Below, one piece after another: positions 53,904 to 62,535 of a stretch of DNA of 64,000 bases. The notes beneath the pieces are model-generated. The model was given only the letters and a program-made list of their open reading frames with translations, was not told the origin of the DNA and did no database searches. Made by a program: the position numbers and the translations under genes. Source of the DNA: Acidobacteriota bacterium. GTDB lineage: Bacteria; Acidobacteriota; Terriglobia; Bryobacterales; Bryobacteraceae. Every line of letters starts with the position of its first letter. Position 1 is the stretch's first letter. The stretch is from positions 62,001-126,000 of the forward strand of contig JAFKEE010000036.1 in assembly GCA_017307505.1 (NCBI GenBank). Reading direction: 5' to 3'.

Positions 53904-55617
53904 ACCAGAGTCCAGTGCGAACATCCCAATAGCCGGGATTCCGGCGAGTGGCGGGCCTGGTGTACTTGCCATAGAGGATGTCGTAGCGAAGAACCATGCC
54001 GCGCGGCATGCCAGGCAGGCGGACGCGGAATCCGGGTCCGAATTCGGCGAAGTTGGCCCATGAGGCGCCGAGCCGGTCGGTGGTCAGGTTGAAGTTCCAA
54101 TAGGCCATGACCTGACGGTCGCGCCGGTCTTTGGCGATGGTGTAGCCGAGCTGGGTTTGGGCGTAGAGGATCATGTCGTCCCGGTGGCGGTGAAGGTAGA
54201 CGCCATCGAGAGCGGTTTCGGTGAACCAGCCGGACTCCGGGGAACCGAGGAGGCGGCCCCAGCCTTTGGACCAGGCGAGTCCGCCGCGGTAGTCGGGTGT
54301 GGCGAGACCGGCGTTTGGACGGCGGCCCAAGTAGTTGACGGCCTCTCCGGCTTCGAACCAACCGTAAGCGCGCGGGAAGAGGCGGGTCTTCAGGCCAACT
54401 GCGCCGATGATCGATGTCTCCGACAGGTAAGTATAGGGGTTGTACTTCGTGCCGCTGCGGGTGTCGCCCAGAAAGCGCAGAGAGAGGTAGGGCGTGAGGC
54501 TGGTGCGGCCCAGGCGGTATTCGAGGGTCGCCTGGGTGTAGAGAAACGGATCGTTCCAGCGGGAGGAATAGAGGGGGACGAACCAGGCGCCGAAATGGAG
54601 CCCGGGGCGAGTGGCGCGCAGGGCGGAGTAAGCCTGGGCTGCCTTGGGCGCGATTGCGGCGTTGTCCGAACGGCGGGCGAGGGCGAACCACTGAAGCGCC
54701 TCGGTGTCGCGGTGGAGCATGTTGTTGGTGACGCCGAGCTGATAGAGGACCTCAGCGTCATTGGGGTTCTGCTGGTAGGCCTGGGTGAGGTATTTCAGGG
54801 CGTCGTGGAGGTAGCTATTTTCCAGGGAGCGCGCGCCCATCTCCTTGGCCTCGAAGACGGGCGCGTCGCTTTCCTCCGATGTTGATTTGGGCTGGACCAG
54901 GGCCAGTTCCGCGGCTCCGGGCGGAGTGCCACTCATCAATTCGCGGGCCGTTTCAGCGGTGCGGGGCGAGCCGATGCGCCAGGCGGTGACCAGAGCGGCA
55001 CGGGCCTTCCCTGCCTCGCCCTGCTCGTTCCAGACACGAGCGAGGTCGAGCAGGAGGTCAGTGTTACCGGGGCGGCGGCGCCAGGCTTCCTCGAAGTGCT
55101 GGGCCGCGAGGGCGAGCTCGTCGCGCTTTTCGGCGAGGCGGGCGAGTTCTTCGTGGGCGGACCACTGGCCGGGTGCGCGGCGAAGAGCCTCCTGCCAGCG
55201 GGCGATGGCGGTGCGGAGTGGCTCGTCCACCCCTTCAAAAGCGGACGCGGCCCTGGCGCGGATCTGTGGGTCCTTCGACTCTTTCAAACGCAGGAACAGG
55301 CGGCGGGCTTCCCGCGGCCGGCCTGTTTCGAAACTGAGGAAGGCGCATTCCAGAGCGGTGGATTCGTCGGAGGGATCGAGGCTGAGGGCCTCTTCAAACT
55401 GGCGGCGGGCGGAGAGACGGTCTCCGGTACGAAGCAGAGCGTAAGCAAAGTCTTTGCGGAGGCGGGCGTTGGCCGGGTTGCAGGGCAGGGCTTGCTGGAA
55501 GGCGGAGACAGCTGCGTCGAGGCGGTTCTCGCGGAGTGCTGTGTAGGCTGCCGTGGCCGGATCGGCCGGCCATAGGGCGCAGGAAGCATCCGAGAGAAGC
55601 AACAACAACACGAGCAT
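53887..55617 (-). CDS. TPR protein with C-terminal outer-membrane beta-barrel
   Basis: 576 residues with a signal peptide (LVLLLLLSDASCA). Residues ~20-335 are tetratricopeptide repeats ('AVSAFQQALPCNPANARLRKDFAYALLRTGDR', 'YLHDALKYLTQAYQQNPNDAEVLYQLGVTNN'). Residues ~340-576 are amphipathic strands rich in Tyr and Arg ('FLYTQATLEYRLGRTSLTPYLSLRF', 'GMVLRYDILYGKYTRP', ending 'VRTGLWYALSR'). The layout is that of PgaA, PelB and NfrA-type outer-membrane polysaccharide exporters or phage receptors. It overlaps the glycosidase-like gene, and no glycosyltransferase is adjacent. Confidence 0.68.
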   Translation of the reverse strand: MLVLLLLLSDASCALWPADPATAAYTALRENRLDAAVSAFQQALPCNPANARLRKDFAYALLRTGDRLSARRQFEEALSLDPSDESTALECAFLSFETGRPREARRLFLRLKESKDPQIRARAASAFEGVDEPLRTAIARWQEALRRAPGQWSAHEELARLAEKRDELALAAQHFEEAWRRRPGNTDLLLDLARVWNEQGEAGKARAALVTAWRIGSPRTAETARELMSGTPPGAAELALVQPKSTSEESDAPVFEAKEMGARSLENSYLHDALKYLTQAYQQNPNDAEVLYQLGVTNNMLHRDTEALQWFALARRSDNAAIAPKAAQAYSALRATRPGLHFGAWFVPLYSSRWNDPFLYTQATLEYRLGRTSLTPYLSLRFLGDTRSGTKYNPYTYLSETSIIGAVGLKTRLFPRAYGWFEAGEAVNYLGRRPNAGLATPDYRGGLAWSKGWGRLLGSPESGWFTETALDGVYLHRHRDDMILYAQTQLGYTIAKDRRDRQVMAYWNFNLTTDRLGASWANFAEFGPGFRVRLPGMPRGMVLRYDILYGKYTRPATRRNPGYWDVRTGLWYALSR

Positions 55618-55684
55618 GCGAAAGAGTAGTGCTGGGGTGAGATCTTCTCTCTCACGGAATATTCAAGGACTAACATGGAGGTAT

Positions 55685-56854
55685 ATGGCTCCCTTTCGGG
55701 GTGTGGATTATCTTCACATCGATTCCCTGTTGAACGATGAAGAAAAGCTGGTCCGGCAGACGGCGCGGCAGTTCACGGAAGACCGGGTGATTCCGATCAT
55801 CAAGGATTGTTACAACCAAGGCCGCTTTCCGGCGGAGTTGATTCCGGAGATGGGTGAACTCGGTTTCTTCGGAGCGAATCTCGAGGGCTACGGTTGTGCC
55901 GGCCTGACGAACGTGGAATACGGACTGATCATGCAGGAACTGGAGCGGGGGGATTCGGGCCTGCGCAGTTTCGTCAGCGTGCAAGGCGCGCTGGTGATGT
56001 ATCCGATCCACACCTATGGAAGTGAGGAGCAAAGGCAGAAGTACCTGCCGAGCCTGGCCGAAGGCAAGCTGATCGGTTGCTTTGGACTGACCGAGCCAGG
56101 CTTCGGATCGAATCCGGGCGGCATGACGACCACGGCCCGGCGGGATGGGGACGATTGGATCCTGAACGGCGAGAAGACGTGGATCACCAACGGCACAGCC
56201 GCGGGCGTGGCGGTGGTATGGGCTCGGACTTCGGAAGGGGTTCGGGGCTTCCTGGTGGAAAAGGGGACGCCGGGCTTCACGTCGAGCGACATTCACGGCA
56301 AGTTGTCGATGCGGGCGTCGGTGACCTCTTCGCTGGCGTTCAATGACTGCCGAATCCCGGAGTCGCAGCGGCTGCCGAACGCGATCGGGCTGAAGGCCGC
56401 GCTGGGCTGCCTGTCGCAGGCCCGGTATGGCATTGGGTGGGGTGTGCTGGGCGCGGCGATGGACTGCTTTGAGACGGCTCGGCAGTACACGCTGGTGCGC
56501 AAGCAGTTCGACGACCGGCCGATTGCCACGCACCAACTGGTGCAGGAGAAGCTGGCGTGGATGGTGACGGAGATCACGAAGGGGCAGCTGCTGGCGATGC
56601 AGTGCGGGCGGTTGAAGGACGCGAAGAAGCTCGATTTCGCGCACGTTTCGATGCTGAAGCGGAACAACGTGGCCATGGCGCTGGAGTGCGCGCGGCTGTC
56701 GCGGGACCTGCTGGGCGGCAACGGGATTATCGACGATTATCCGATCATGCGGCACATGTGTAATCTCGAGACGGTGAAGACCTATGAGGGCACGGACCAT
56801 ATTCACGCGCTGGTGATCGGCGAGCGGGTGACGGGGCTGCCGGCCTATCGTTGA
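55685..56854 (+). CDS. Acyl-CoA dehydrogenase, glutaryl-CoA dehydrogenase type
   Basis: 389 residues from ATG 55685 (MAPFRGVDYLHIDSLL), which has GGAGG five bases upstream; the longer frame starts inside the divergent TPR gene. The chain closely follows glutaryl-CoA dehydrogenase: 'YGLIMQELERGDSGLRSFVSVQGALVMYPIHTYG', 'IGCFGLTEPGFGSNPGGM', 'GFLVEKGTPGF', 'KLSMRASVTSSLAF', and catalytic Glu368 in 'VKTYEGTDHIHALVIG'. Such FAD enzymes oxidise and decarboxylate glutaryl-CoA to crotonyl-CoA in Lys/Trp/aromatic degradation. Residues that distinguish glutaryl from other short-chain acyl-CoA substrates were not checked individually. Confidence 0.88.
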   Translation: MAPFRGVDYLHIDSLLNDEEKLVRQTARQFTEDRVIPIIKDCYNQGRFPAELIPEMGELGFFGANLEGYGCAGLTNVEYGLIMQELERGDSGLRSFVSVQGALVMYPIHTYGSEEQRQKYLPSLAEGKLIGCFGLTEPGFGSNPGGMTTTARRDGDDWILNGEKTWITNGTAAGVAVVWARTSEGVRGFLVEKGTPGFTSSDIHGKLSMRASVTSSLAFNDCRIPESQRLPNAIGLKAALGCLSQARYGIGWGVLGAAMDCFETARQYTLVRKQFDDRPIATHQLVQEKLAWMVTEITKGQLLAMQCGRLKDAKKLDFAHVSMLKRNNVAMALECARLSRDLLGGNGIIDDYPIMRHMCNLETVKTYEGTDHIHALVIGERVTGLPAYR

Positions 56855-56861
56855 GGAGAGT

Positions 56862-57179
56862 ATGAAACGTAGAAATTTTGTGGCGGCCGTGGCGGCCGCG
56901 GTGACCGCGGCGTGTGCGAAGAAGGGCGAAAACCGGTTCGATTATGGCGAAGCGAAGAAGAAATACGAGCTGAAGGGTGTAGTTGTAAACCTGAAGCCGG
57001 AAGATCGCGTAGTGATGGTGAAGCATGAGAAGATCGGGGATTGGATGGAAGCCATGACCATGGAATTCCCGGTGCCTTCGGCCGAGGAATTCAGCAAGCT
57101 GAAGCCGGGCGCCAAGATTCGCGCAACGGTCAACGTGAACGACATGTTCTTCTGGCTGACCGGCATTACGGTGGAGTAA
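56862..57179 (+). CDS. CusF-like copper-binding lipoprotein
   Basis: 105 residues. The N-terminus (KRRNFVAAVAAAVTAAC) has a lipobox-like TAAC, so a membrane-tethered periplasmic lipoprotein is likely. The rest is the small OB-fold copper-binding domain: 'YELKGVVVNLKPEDRVVMVKHEKIGDWMEAMTMEFPV', where the His and the Met residues of the MEAMTMEF segment match the copper ligands of CusF and of similar domains attached to SCO proteins. It lies 7 bp after the acyl-CoA dehydrogenase gene and 2 bp before the methyltransferase gene, suggesting one transcript. It may act in copper delivery or homeostasis. Confidence 0.85.
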   Translation: MKRRNFVAAVAAAVTAACAKKGENRFDYGEAKKKYELKGVVVNLKPEDRVVMVKHEKIGDWMEAMTMEFPVPSAEEFSKLKPGAKIRATVNVNDMFFWLTGITVE

Positions 57180-57181
57180 CC

Positions 57182-57838
57182 ATGCGCATTTCGTTCGTGA
57201 TTCTGTTCGTTGCAGCCTCGGGCATTCTGGCGGCGCAGACGCAAAGAAATCCAGCCGCGCGCTGGGATCAGATCTATCTCAGCCCGGATGCGAAGGTGCC
57301 GGTGAATCCCAGCACGCTGGTGCTGGAGACCACGGCGAACCTGAAGCCGGGCGCGGCGCTGGACGTGGGCATGGGCAACGGGCGGAACTCGATCTATCTG
57401 GCCCGTAAGGGCTGGAAGGTGACGGGCGTCGACATCTCCCCGGCGGCGGTGAAGCAGGCCAGCCAGGAAGCGGCCAAGCTGAAGGTGGAGTTCGATGCGC
57501 GGGCCGGCGATATCGAACGGATGGATCTGGGCCGGGACAAGTACGACCTGATTCTCTGCATGTACATCCACATGGTGCCGATCAAGAACGCGCGGAAACT
57601 GATCGACTCGCTGAAGCCGGGCGGGCTGCTGATTGTCGAAGGGCATCACGCGGACGTGCAGGCGCTGGGGCTGCGGCCGGTGTCGGGCGGGCCTCCCGGG
57701 TACATGTCGAATCAGTTGGTGCGTGCGTTTGAACGGCTGCGGATTCTGCGGTATGAAGACCGCACGATGCAGGCCGAATGGTCGAACGGGCCGGAAGGCA
57801 AAGCGCCGATCGTTCGCCTGGTGGCGCGTAAAGAGTAG
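57182..57838 (+). CDS. Class I SAM-dependent methyltransferase with an export signal
   Basis: 218 residues from ATG 57182 (MRISFVILFVAASGILAAQ), which gives a clear signal peptide; the longer frame lies within the preceding gene. The Rossmann-type SAM loop 'AALDVGMGNGRNSIYLARKGWKVTGVDIS' (Gly63-Gly67) is followed by an acidic 'RAGDIERMDLG', 'YDLILCMYIHMVP', and 'LKPGGLLIVEGHH'. This is the TehB/UbiE-like small methyltransferase fold. Export is odd because SAM is not known to be available outside the cytoplasm, so the protein may stay anchored or the signal may be uncleaved. Substrate unknown. Confidence 0.82.
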   Translation: MRISFVILFVAASGILAAQTQRNPAARWDQIYLSPDAKVPVNPSTLVLETTANLKPGAALDVGMGNGRNSIYLARKGWKVTGVDISPAAVKQASQEAAKLKVEFDARAGDIERMDLGRDKYDLILCMYIHMVPIKNARKLIDSLKPGGLLIVEGHHADVQALGLRPVSGGPPGYMSNQLVRAFERLRILRYEDRTMQAEWSNGPEGKAPIVRLVARKE

Positions 57839-57844
57839 CGGCGG

Positions 57845-60800
57845 CTACCAGTCGCACTGCGACTCGGCGTAAGCGGCCGAGCCGTCTGTGAGCCAGCCGT
57901 CGAGCTGGGCCACTTCCTTGAGCTGTTGGCCGCGCATACGGGGCACGACGGCGTAGCCGCAAGGCAGCTCCGGCAGAGCGGTCATGTCGCCCCAGAGTTT
58001 TTCGAACTGGGTGACGGGGTAGATGTCTTCCTGACCGGTGCCCCAGCGCTTCTTCACATCTTTCAGCGTGACGTATGTGGGCATGCGGGCGGCCAGATTG
58101 CGTACCGCCACGGCGGTTTTCTCATCATCGGCGAGATCGTCGACGGTGAGCTGGAAGATGCGCAAGAGAGCGTTGACGCTGATCCACATCGTGTTGCTGT
58201 TGTAGTAAGAGAGCTCGAACTCGAGCTGCTCGTCCGGCAGCGCCAGGCCCTCGATGAGGCGGACGCGGCCGTCGATGCGAGCCAGGCCGCCGCCGCGGTC
58301 CTCGACTTCACGGCCGATGACTTCGGTGGTGAGGGCGGCGCCGGAGTCGATGTGCAAGCCGAGCAGGCCAGGATCCAGCGACACGCCCATGGTGTCGATG
58401 TTGTGCAGCATCAGGTAGCGCAGGTTGGGCTGCGCTTCCAGCAGGCGGCGCAGAGTGCCATTGCGCAGCAGGTTTGGCACTTCGTACCAATGGCCAACGG
58501 GATGGAGGCACTGCTGCGGCAGGTTGTCGGTGTAGTCCGAGGCTTCGCCCAGGGAGGTGGCCCAGTTCATCAGGGCAGCGCGGCCGCTATCGCGAACCTT
58601 CTGCTTCTGCTCGTCGAGCGCCTGCTGCGGCATCTCCTGCCAGGCGAAACGGAGGTCGCGGGCGGTGGGTACGAGGCGCAGGCCGACGATGCGGCCGGGC
58701 GACAGGTGAAGCGGCCCCTGGTAGCCGAAGTTGCCCGCGTCCTGCAGGTATTGCTGCATGGGCGGGTGCGTGAGGTAGCTGGTGGTGAAGACGTGAGGGA
58801 TGGGGCGGCCGAAGCGGAGTGCGGCCTGGCGCGACTTGGCGAGATGGATCTCGACGAAGCTGCGGTGGCGGCCGGCCATCATCACGAAGGGGTTGAGCGC
58901 TTTGACGACTCCGGCGCCCTTGGTCCAGCGGCTGCCGGCGCCTCCGGCCAGGGAGATGACGGCGACCGCGCCCTCAGAGAGTGCCTGGGCGCCCAGTTCA
59001 ACAAGGCGGGCCGGCAGAGGCTGGCGGGCGTCGGTGACTTCGTCCGGGGCAACGTCTTCGATGCGGCTGCTGACCGGAAGGCGATTCTGGGCGAGCCCGA
59101 TGCGGCCGCTGCGGAGGTCGGCGCGGATCTTCTCATGCTGGACGCGATCGAAGCCGTAGTCTTCCAGCAATTGATGAAGCGAGAGGGAGGAGCCGTTCTC
59201 TTTGTTTGTGTCGCGCGGCAGCAGGCGGTCAAAGAGGGTGTGCACCATGCCGGCGAGCTCGGGTTTGTGGCGGCAGGCTTCGCCGAAGGCCATGAGGTCG
59301 CCACGCTGGGCGGGGCTGAGTTCGCGCGTCTCCCGGCGGACGAGTTCGGGCACACGCAGGGCGTAGTAGCCGGCGGGCAGGAGGCTGTCTTCGCCGGAGA
59401 GGAGTTCCGCCCAGGTGCCGCGTTCGTTGATCGTGAAGTCGTAGACGACGGGCTCCATGGCGAAGGGGACGGCGCGGTCCATGGCGCGTTTGGCTTCGCT
59501 CATGATGCCGGCCATGCGCTGCTGGGCGCGCGGTTTGGCCTCGGGTGAGAACAGGAAGCCCATGCCTCCACCGGCCATGCCGCCGAGCATCCAGAAGCCC
59601 CAGAAGTCCTCGCCGAACTCCCGGCGCGCGCCTTCGATGAGGCGGAGCGTGTACTGGTTGGCGGCCCAGGGGATGATGGTCTGGATGGGTCCGTCGAAGT
59701 TGCGCTGGGTGCAGGCGCCGACACCGCGGATGTCGCCGCGGCGCAGGCAGTCGATGATCTCGTCGAGCAATTCAATCGCCTGGAGGCGAGCTTGCCACTC
59801 TTTCTCGCCGCGCAGCAGGTACTTCTCGGTGACCATCTCGAGGATGGGGCCGACGTCCTGGGCCATGCCGCCATGGACGAGGACAAGGCTCTGCTGGAGC
59901 TTGTCGCGTGTTTCGGCGGAGATCTCTTCGAGCGGGAAGATGCGGTGGCGGGGCAGCAGGCAGCCGCGGCTGATGCCGTATTCGACATCGCCTTCGCGGG
60001 CGACAACGCCTTCAATGAGCTTCATGCCGGGCCAGACACCGCCGGAATCCTGCCAGCCGCCGCCGCTGCCGCCCAGCCATTCGCCGAGGATGGCGCGTGC
60101 GGCGACGAGCCGGCGGTCGCTTTCCTGGAGTCCTCCGGTGAGGGAGTGGATCTGGCCGGTGGCGCGCATGCAGACGGAGATGAGGCCGGCGAGCAGGTTG
60201 GTGGAGACGGCCAGGCGTGAGCCTTTGGGAATGTCGTTGACCTTGCTGGCTATTTCGAGCCCATAGCCGGCGCGTCCGGTAAGGGTCTTGAGAAGCTCCG
60301 CGAGCGACTGGCCGGAGCCCTCCATGCCGGGCGGGACGACGCCGGCGGCGATGACAGCCGCTTTGAGGAGGCCCAGATAGTCGCGGCCAAAATCGAAGAC
60401 TTCCGCGAGGGACGTGATGTCGGCGGTGGCGCCCAGGTCTACGCTGGCAAGGCGCAGGATGGGTTCATCGATGACGCGGAGGTAGGTTTCGACAGGTGGC
60501 TTGGGCGTGGGGTCCCCCGGCCCGCGGACGGCGAGATCGATGGAGGTATTGAAGACGCGGGCGCCCTCGGGGAAGTCCATGCCGAGGAAGAAGATGTCGC
60601 TCCAACCGCTGTGCGAGAGGTCCATGCGGACCGGAGTCGCTTCGTGGAGGACGGGGAACACGCGGGTGGAGGCGTCGCGACGCAGAAGCTCCGGCCGGAG
60701 GCGCAAGGGGTAGTCGGCCGGATGGCCGGTGCGAAACATCCACTGGTTGCCGCGGACGCTGCGGACGCTGCGGCGGACCTGATCGGCGAGGTTCTGGAAG

Positions 60801-61171
60801 GCGAGACTGCGATAGGTGGTGGCGAGGGCGCTGCTGACGGCCTGGTTGGGGCCCTGGTGCTGTTGGGCTTCGAGGAAGCAGCGGATGGCCTCTTCAAAGC
60901 GGCGGTGCAGCAGATGGGTGTAGCCCTCGAAAGGGACGCGGCCCTGGGGCGCCACACCGGGTTTGCCGGCCAGGTACATGCGGTGGACGGAGGAGAGAAA
61001 GAAGAGGGCGCGGACGCGAGTGTAGAGGTTGTCGCTGTCGCGGCGCAGGGCTTCGAGGTCGTCGCATTCGGCCAGCAGGGTTTCAGCGGTGGCTGCCCGG
61101 CAGAAGGAATCGAGAGAGCGGTTGCGAACCTCCTGGTCGGAGGAGAGGATGATGCGGGCGAGTTCGCTCAT
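57845..61171 (-). CDS. Fusion: GHMP-kinase-like N-terminal part and UTP-sugar-1-phosphate uridylyltransferase-like C-terminal part
   Basis: 1108 residues. A GHMP-kinase-like region has 'NDIPKGSRLAVSTNLLAGLI' near residue 314 (the Pro-x-Gly-Ser ATP loop) and 'SGGGWQDSGGVWPGMKLIEG' near residue 370, as in fucokinase and heptose kinases. The C-terminal ~380 residues resemble eukaryotic-type UDP-sugar pyrophosphorylases: 'ISLAGGAGSRWTKGAGVVKAL' near 740, 'HVFTTSYLTHPPMQQYL', 'HPVGHWYEVPNLL' and 'YLMLHNIDTMG'. Salvage of a free sugar to sugar-1-phosphate and then NDP-sugar is inferred. Domain order is the reverse of the bacterial fucokinase/fucose-1-P guanylyltransferase. Its ATG overlaps the nucleotidyltransferase stop. 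Confidence 0.68.
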   Translation of the reverse strand: MSELARIILSSDQEVRNRSLDSFCRAATAETLLAECDDLEALRRDSDNLYTRVRALFFLSSVHRMYLAGKPGVAPQGRVPFEGYTHLLHRRFEEAIRCFLEAQQHQGPNQAVSSALATTYRSLAFQNLADQVRRSVRSVRGNQWMFRTGHPADYPLRLRPELLRRDASTRVFPVLHEATPVRMDLSHSGWSDIFFLGMDFPEGARVFNTSIDLAVRGPGDPTPKPPVETYLRVIDEPILRLASVDLGATADITSLAEVFDFGRDYLGLLKAAVIAAGVVPPGMEGSGQSLAELLKTLTGRAGYGLEIASKVNDIPKGSRLAVSTNLLAGLISVCMRATGQIHSLTGGLQESDRRLVAARAILGEWLGGSGGGWQDSGGVWPGMKLIEGVVAREGDVEYGISRGCLLPRHRIFPLEEISAETRDKLQQSLVLVHGGMAQDVGPILEMVTEKYLLRGEKEWQARLQAIELLDEIIDCLRRGDIRGVGACTQRNFDGPIQTIIPWAANQYTLRLIEGARREFGEDFWGFWMLGGMAGGGMGFLFSPEAKPRAQQRMAGIMSEAKRAMDRAVPFAMEPVVYDFTINERGTWAELLSGEDSLLPAGYYALRVPELVRRETRELSPAQRGDLMAFGEACRHKPELAGMVHTLFDRLLPRDTNKENGSSLSLHQLLEDYGFDRVQHEKIRADLRSGRIGLAQNRLPVSSRIEDVAPDEVTDARQPLPARLVELGAQALSEGAVAVISLAGGAGSRWTKGAGVVKALNPFVMMAGRHRSFVEIHLAKSRQAALRFGRPIPHVFTTSYLTHPPMQQYLQDAGNFGYQGPLHLSPGRIVGLRLVPTARDLRFAWQEMPQQALDEQKQKVRDSGRAALMNWATSLGEASDYTDNLPQQCLHPVGHWYEVPNLLRNGTLRRLLEAQPNLRYLMLHNIDTMGVSLDPGLLGLHIDSGAALTTEVIGREVEDRGGGLARIDGRVRLIEGLALPDEQLEFELSYYNSNTMWISVNALLRIFQLTVDDLADDEKTAVAVRNLAARMPTYVTLKDVKKRWGTGQEDIYPVTQFEKLWGDMTALPELPCGYAVVPRMRGQQLKEVAQLDGWLTDGSAAYAESQCDW

Positions 61172-62019
61172 TTCGCGGCCGTCTCCCGCAAGGCCATCAA
61201 TTCGACCAGTTGCGAGAGGATCTCATCGCGGTCGCGGCCGCTGAGGCCCACGGCGAGCTGGGCGGTGAGCAGGCCGTAGCGGGCGCCGAGGTCGTAGCGG
61301 CGGTGGGTCATCTGAAGAGCAAGGTAGCGTTCGCGACGCGCCAGTTCAGAGAGGGCGGAGGAGAGGGTGACCGCGCCGGTTTTGGATTCGGCGAGAAGTT
61401 CCTCCAGGATGCCCATGACGGCCGGGGTGAGGACGTGCATGCCGAAGAAGCAGAGGTAGTGGCCGGCGCGCAGGCCGGGGACGACAATCCGCTGTTCGGC
61501 TTCCGTGGGGGTGGGCTTTTCCAGGACGGTGTCGATCTTATAGAGACGGTCACGGCCGGCGAGGCGCTGGCCGCCGACGGCTCCGAATTCTTTGAGGTGG
61601 CCTTCGCGGGTGGCCTGGACGGTGGAGACTGAACAGTCTTCGGCTTCGGCGACACCGATGAGTTCGGCGGCACAGCTGGCCTCGCCGCGGCTGACGTAGA
61701 GGTGATCGCTGACCAGGTGCAGGAACGGCTCGCCGGCGGTGAACTGGCGGGCGCAGTGGATGGCGTGGCCGTAGCCGCGGGGTTCCGTCTGTTCGACAAA
61801 GCGGACGCGGCCGGAGTGATCGCCGGTGACCGACGCGTAGCTTTCGGCATCGCCCGGACAGACGACAACACAGATCTCTTCCACGCGGGCGCGGACGATC
61901 TCTTCCAGCAGGATGCCGAGGACGCTGCGCTCCTGGCCATCGCGATCGATCAGGTTCTGAAGTGGCAGACGACGCTGCGCGGGCGAGGCCGCGGTGACTA
62001 CTGCTTTGCGTATCCGCAT
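61168..62019 (-). CDS. GalU-like nucleotidyltransferase with altered nucleotide-binding loop
   Basis: 283 residues. The overall pattern is glucose-1-phosphate uridylyl/thymidylyltransferase: 'KAVVTAA' first strand, 'EEICVVVCPGD', 'FVEQTEPRGYGHAIHCARQF', 'PFLHLVSDHLYV' with the metal Asp, 'KIDTVLEKPTPTEAEQRIVVPGLRAGHYLCFFGMHVLTP'. The usual Gly-x-Gly-Thr-Arg loop is replaced by a SPAQRRLP segment, and the following Lys is not clear, so catalytic competence is uncertain. It is the first gene of a coupled pair with the kinase/uridylyltransferase fusion (4-bp overlap, 61168-61171) and may be a regulatory or specialised partner. Confidence 0.75.
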   Translation of the reverse strand: MRIRKAVVTAASPAQRRLPLQNLIDRDGQERSVLGILLEEIVRARVEEICVVVCPGDAESYASVTGDHSGRVRFVEQTEPRGYGHAIHCARQFTAGEPFLHLVSDHLYVSRGEASCAAELIGVAEAEDCSVSTVQATREGHLKEFGAVGGQRLAGRDRLYKIDTVLEKPTPTEAEQRIVVPGLRAGHYLCFFGMHVLTPAVMGILEELLAESKTGAVTLSSALSELARRERYLALQMTHRRYDLGARYGLLTAQLAVGLSGRDRDEILSQLVELMALRETAAK

Positions 62020-62043
62020 AGTTTCCTATGTACCATCGTAACG

Positions 62044-62529
62044 ATGGCCGCCGCTAAGACGAATGCTGTACGTTTGCTGGAAGGTTTGAACATTGCGTTT
62101 GAGATCCGCGAGTACGAGGTGGATCCGGAGGACCTGTCCGCGGAGACCGTGGCCGAGAAAATAGGATTCCCATTGGAGCAGACCTTCAAAACCCTGGTGG
62201 CTCGGGGCGAGAGAAATGGTGTGTGCCTGGCGGTGATCCCGGGCAACGCCGCATTGGACCTGAAGGCGCTGGCCAAGGCGATGGGGGACCGCAAGGCGGA
62301 TACGGTCCCGCTGAAGGAGGTGCAACCGCTGACCGGTTATATCCGGGGCGGCGTCACCGCACTGGCCGCCAGGAAAGACTACCCTGTGTATCTCGACGAA
62401 TACGCCCAGCTCTACGATCGCATTTCGATTTCAGCGGGCCAGCGCGGCATGCAGATTCTGCTCGCGCCGGAGGATTACCGCCGGGCCGTGAATGCGATTT
62501 ACGCGCCGATCGCCAAGGACAAAGAGTAA
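62044..62529 (+). CDS. ybaK: Cys-tRNA(Pro)/aminoacyl-tRNA deacylase, YbaK type
   Basis: 161 residues from ATG 62044 (MAAAKTNAVRLLEGLNIAFEIREYEV); the longer frame runs into the divergent nucleotidyltransferase gene. The YbaK/EbsC fold is evident: 'QTFKTLVARGERNGVCLAVIPGNAALDLKALAKAMG' with the Lys that anchors the tRNA 3' end, 'VQPLTGYIRGGVTALAARKDYPVYLDE', and 'ISISAGQRGMQILLAPEDYRRA'. It hydrolyses mischarged Cys-tRNA(Pro) in the cytoplasm. Only 24 bp separate it from the divergent gene. Confidence 0.93.
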   Translation: MAAAKTNAVRLLEGLNIAFEIREYEVDPEDLSAETVAEKIGFPLEQTFKTLVARGERNGVCLAVIPGNAALDLKALAKAMGDRKADTVPLKEVQPLTGYIRGGVTALAARKDYPVYLDEYAQLYDRISISAGQRGMQILLAPEDYRRAVNAIYAPIAKDKE

Positions 62530-62535
62530 GCCAGG

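Noticed and set aside
52533-54092. 519-codon open frame antisense to the glycosidase-like and TPR genes
   Set aside because: Composition-driven Gly/Val/Glu/Ala sequence without motifs or signals.
57926-59548. 540-codon open frame antisense to the kinase/uridylyltransferase fusion
   Set aside because: Shadow frame; the sense gene has clear nucleotide-binding motifs.
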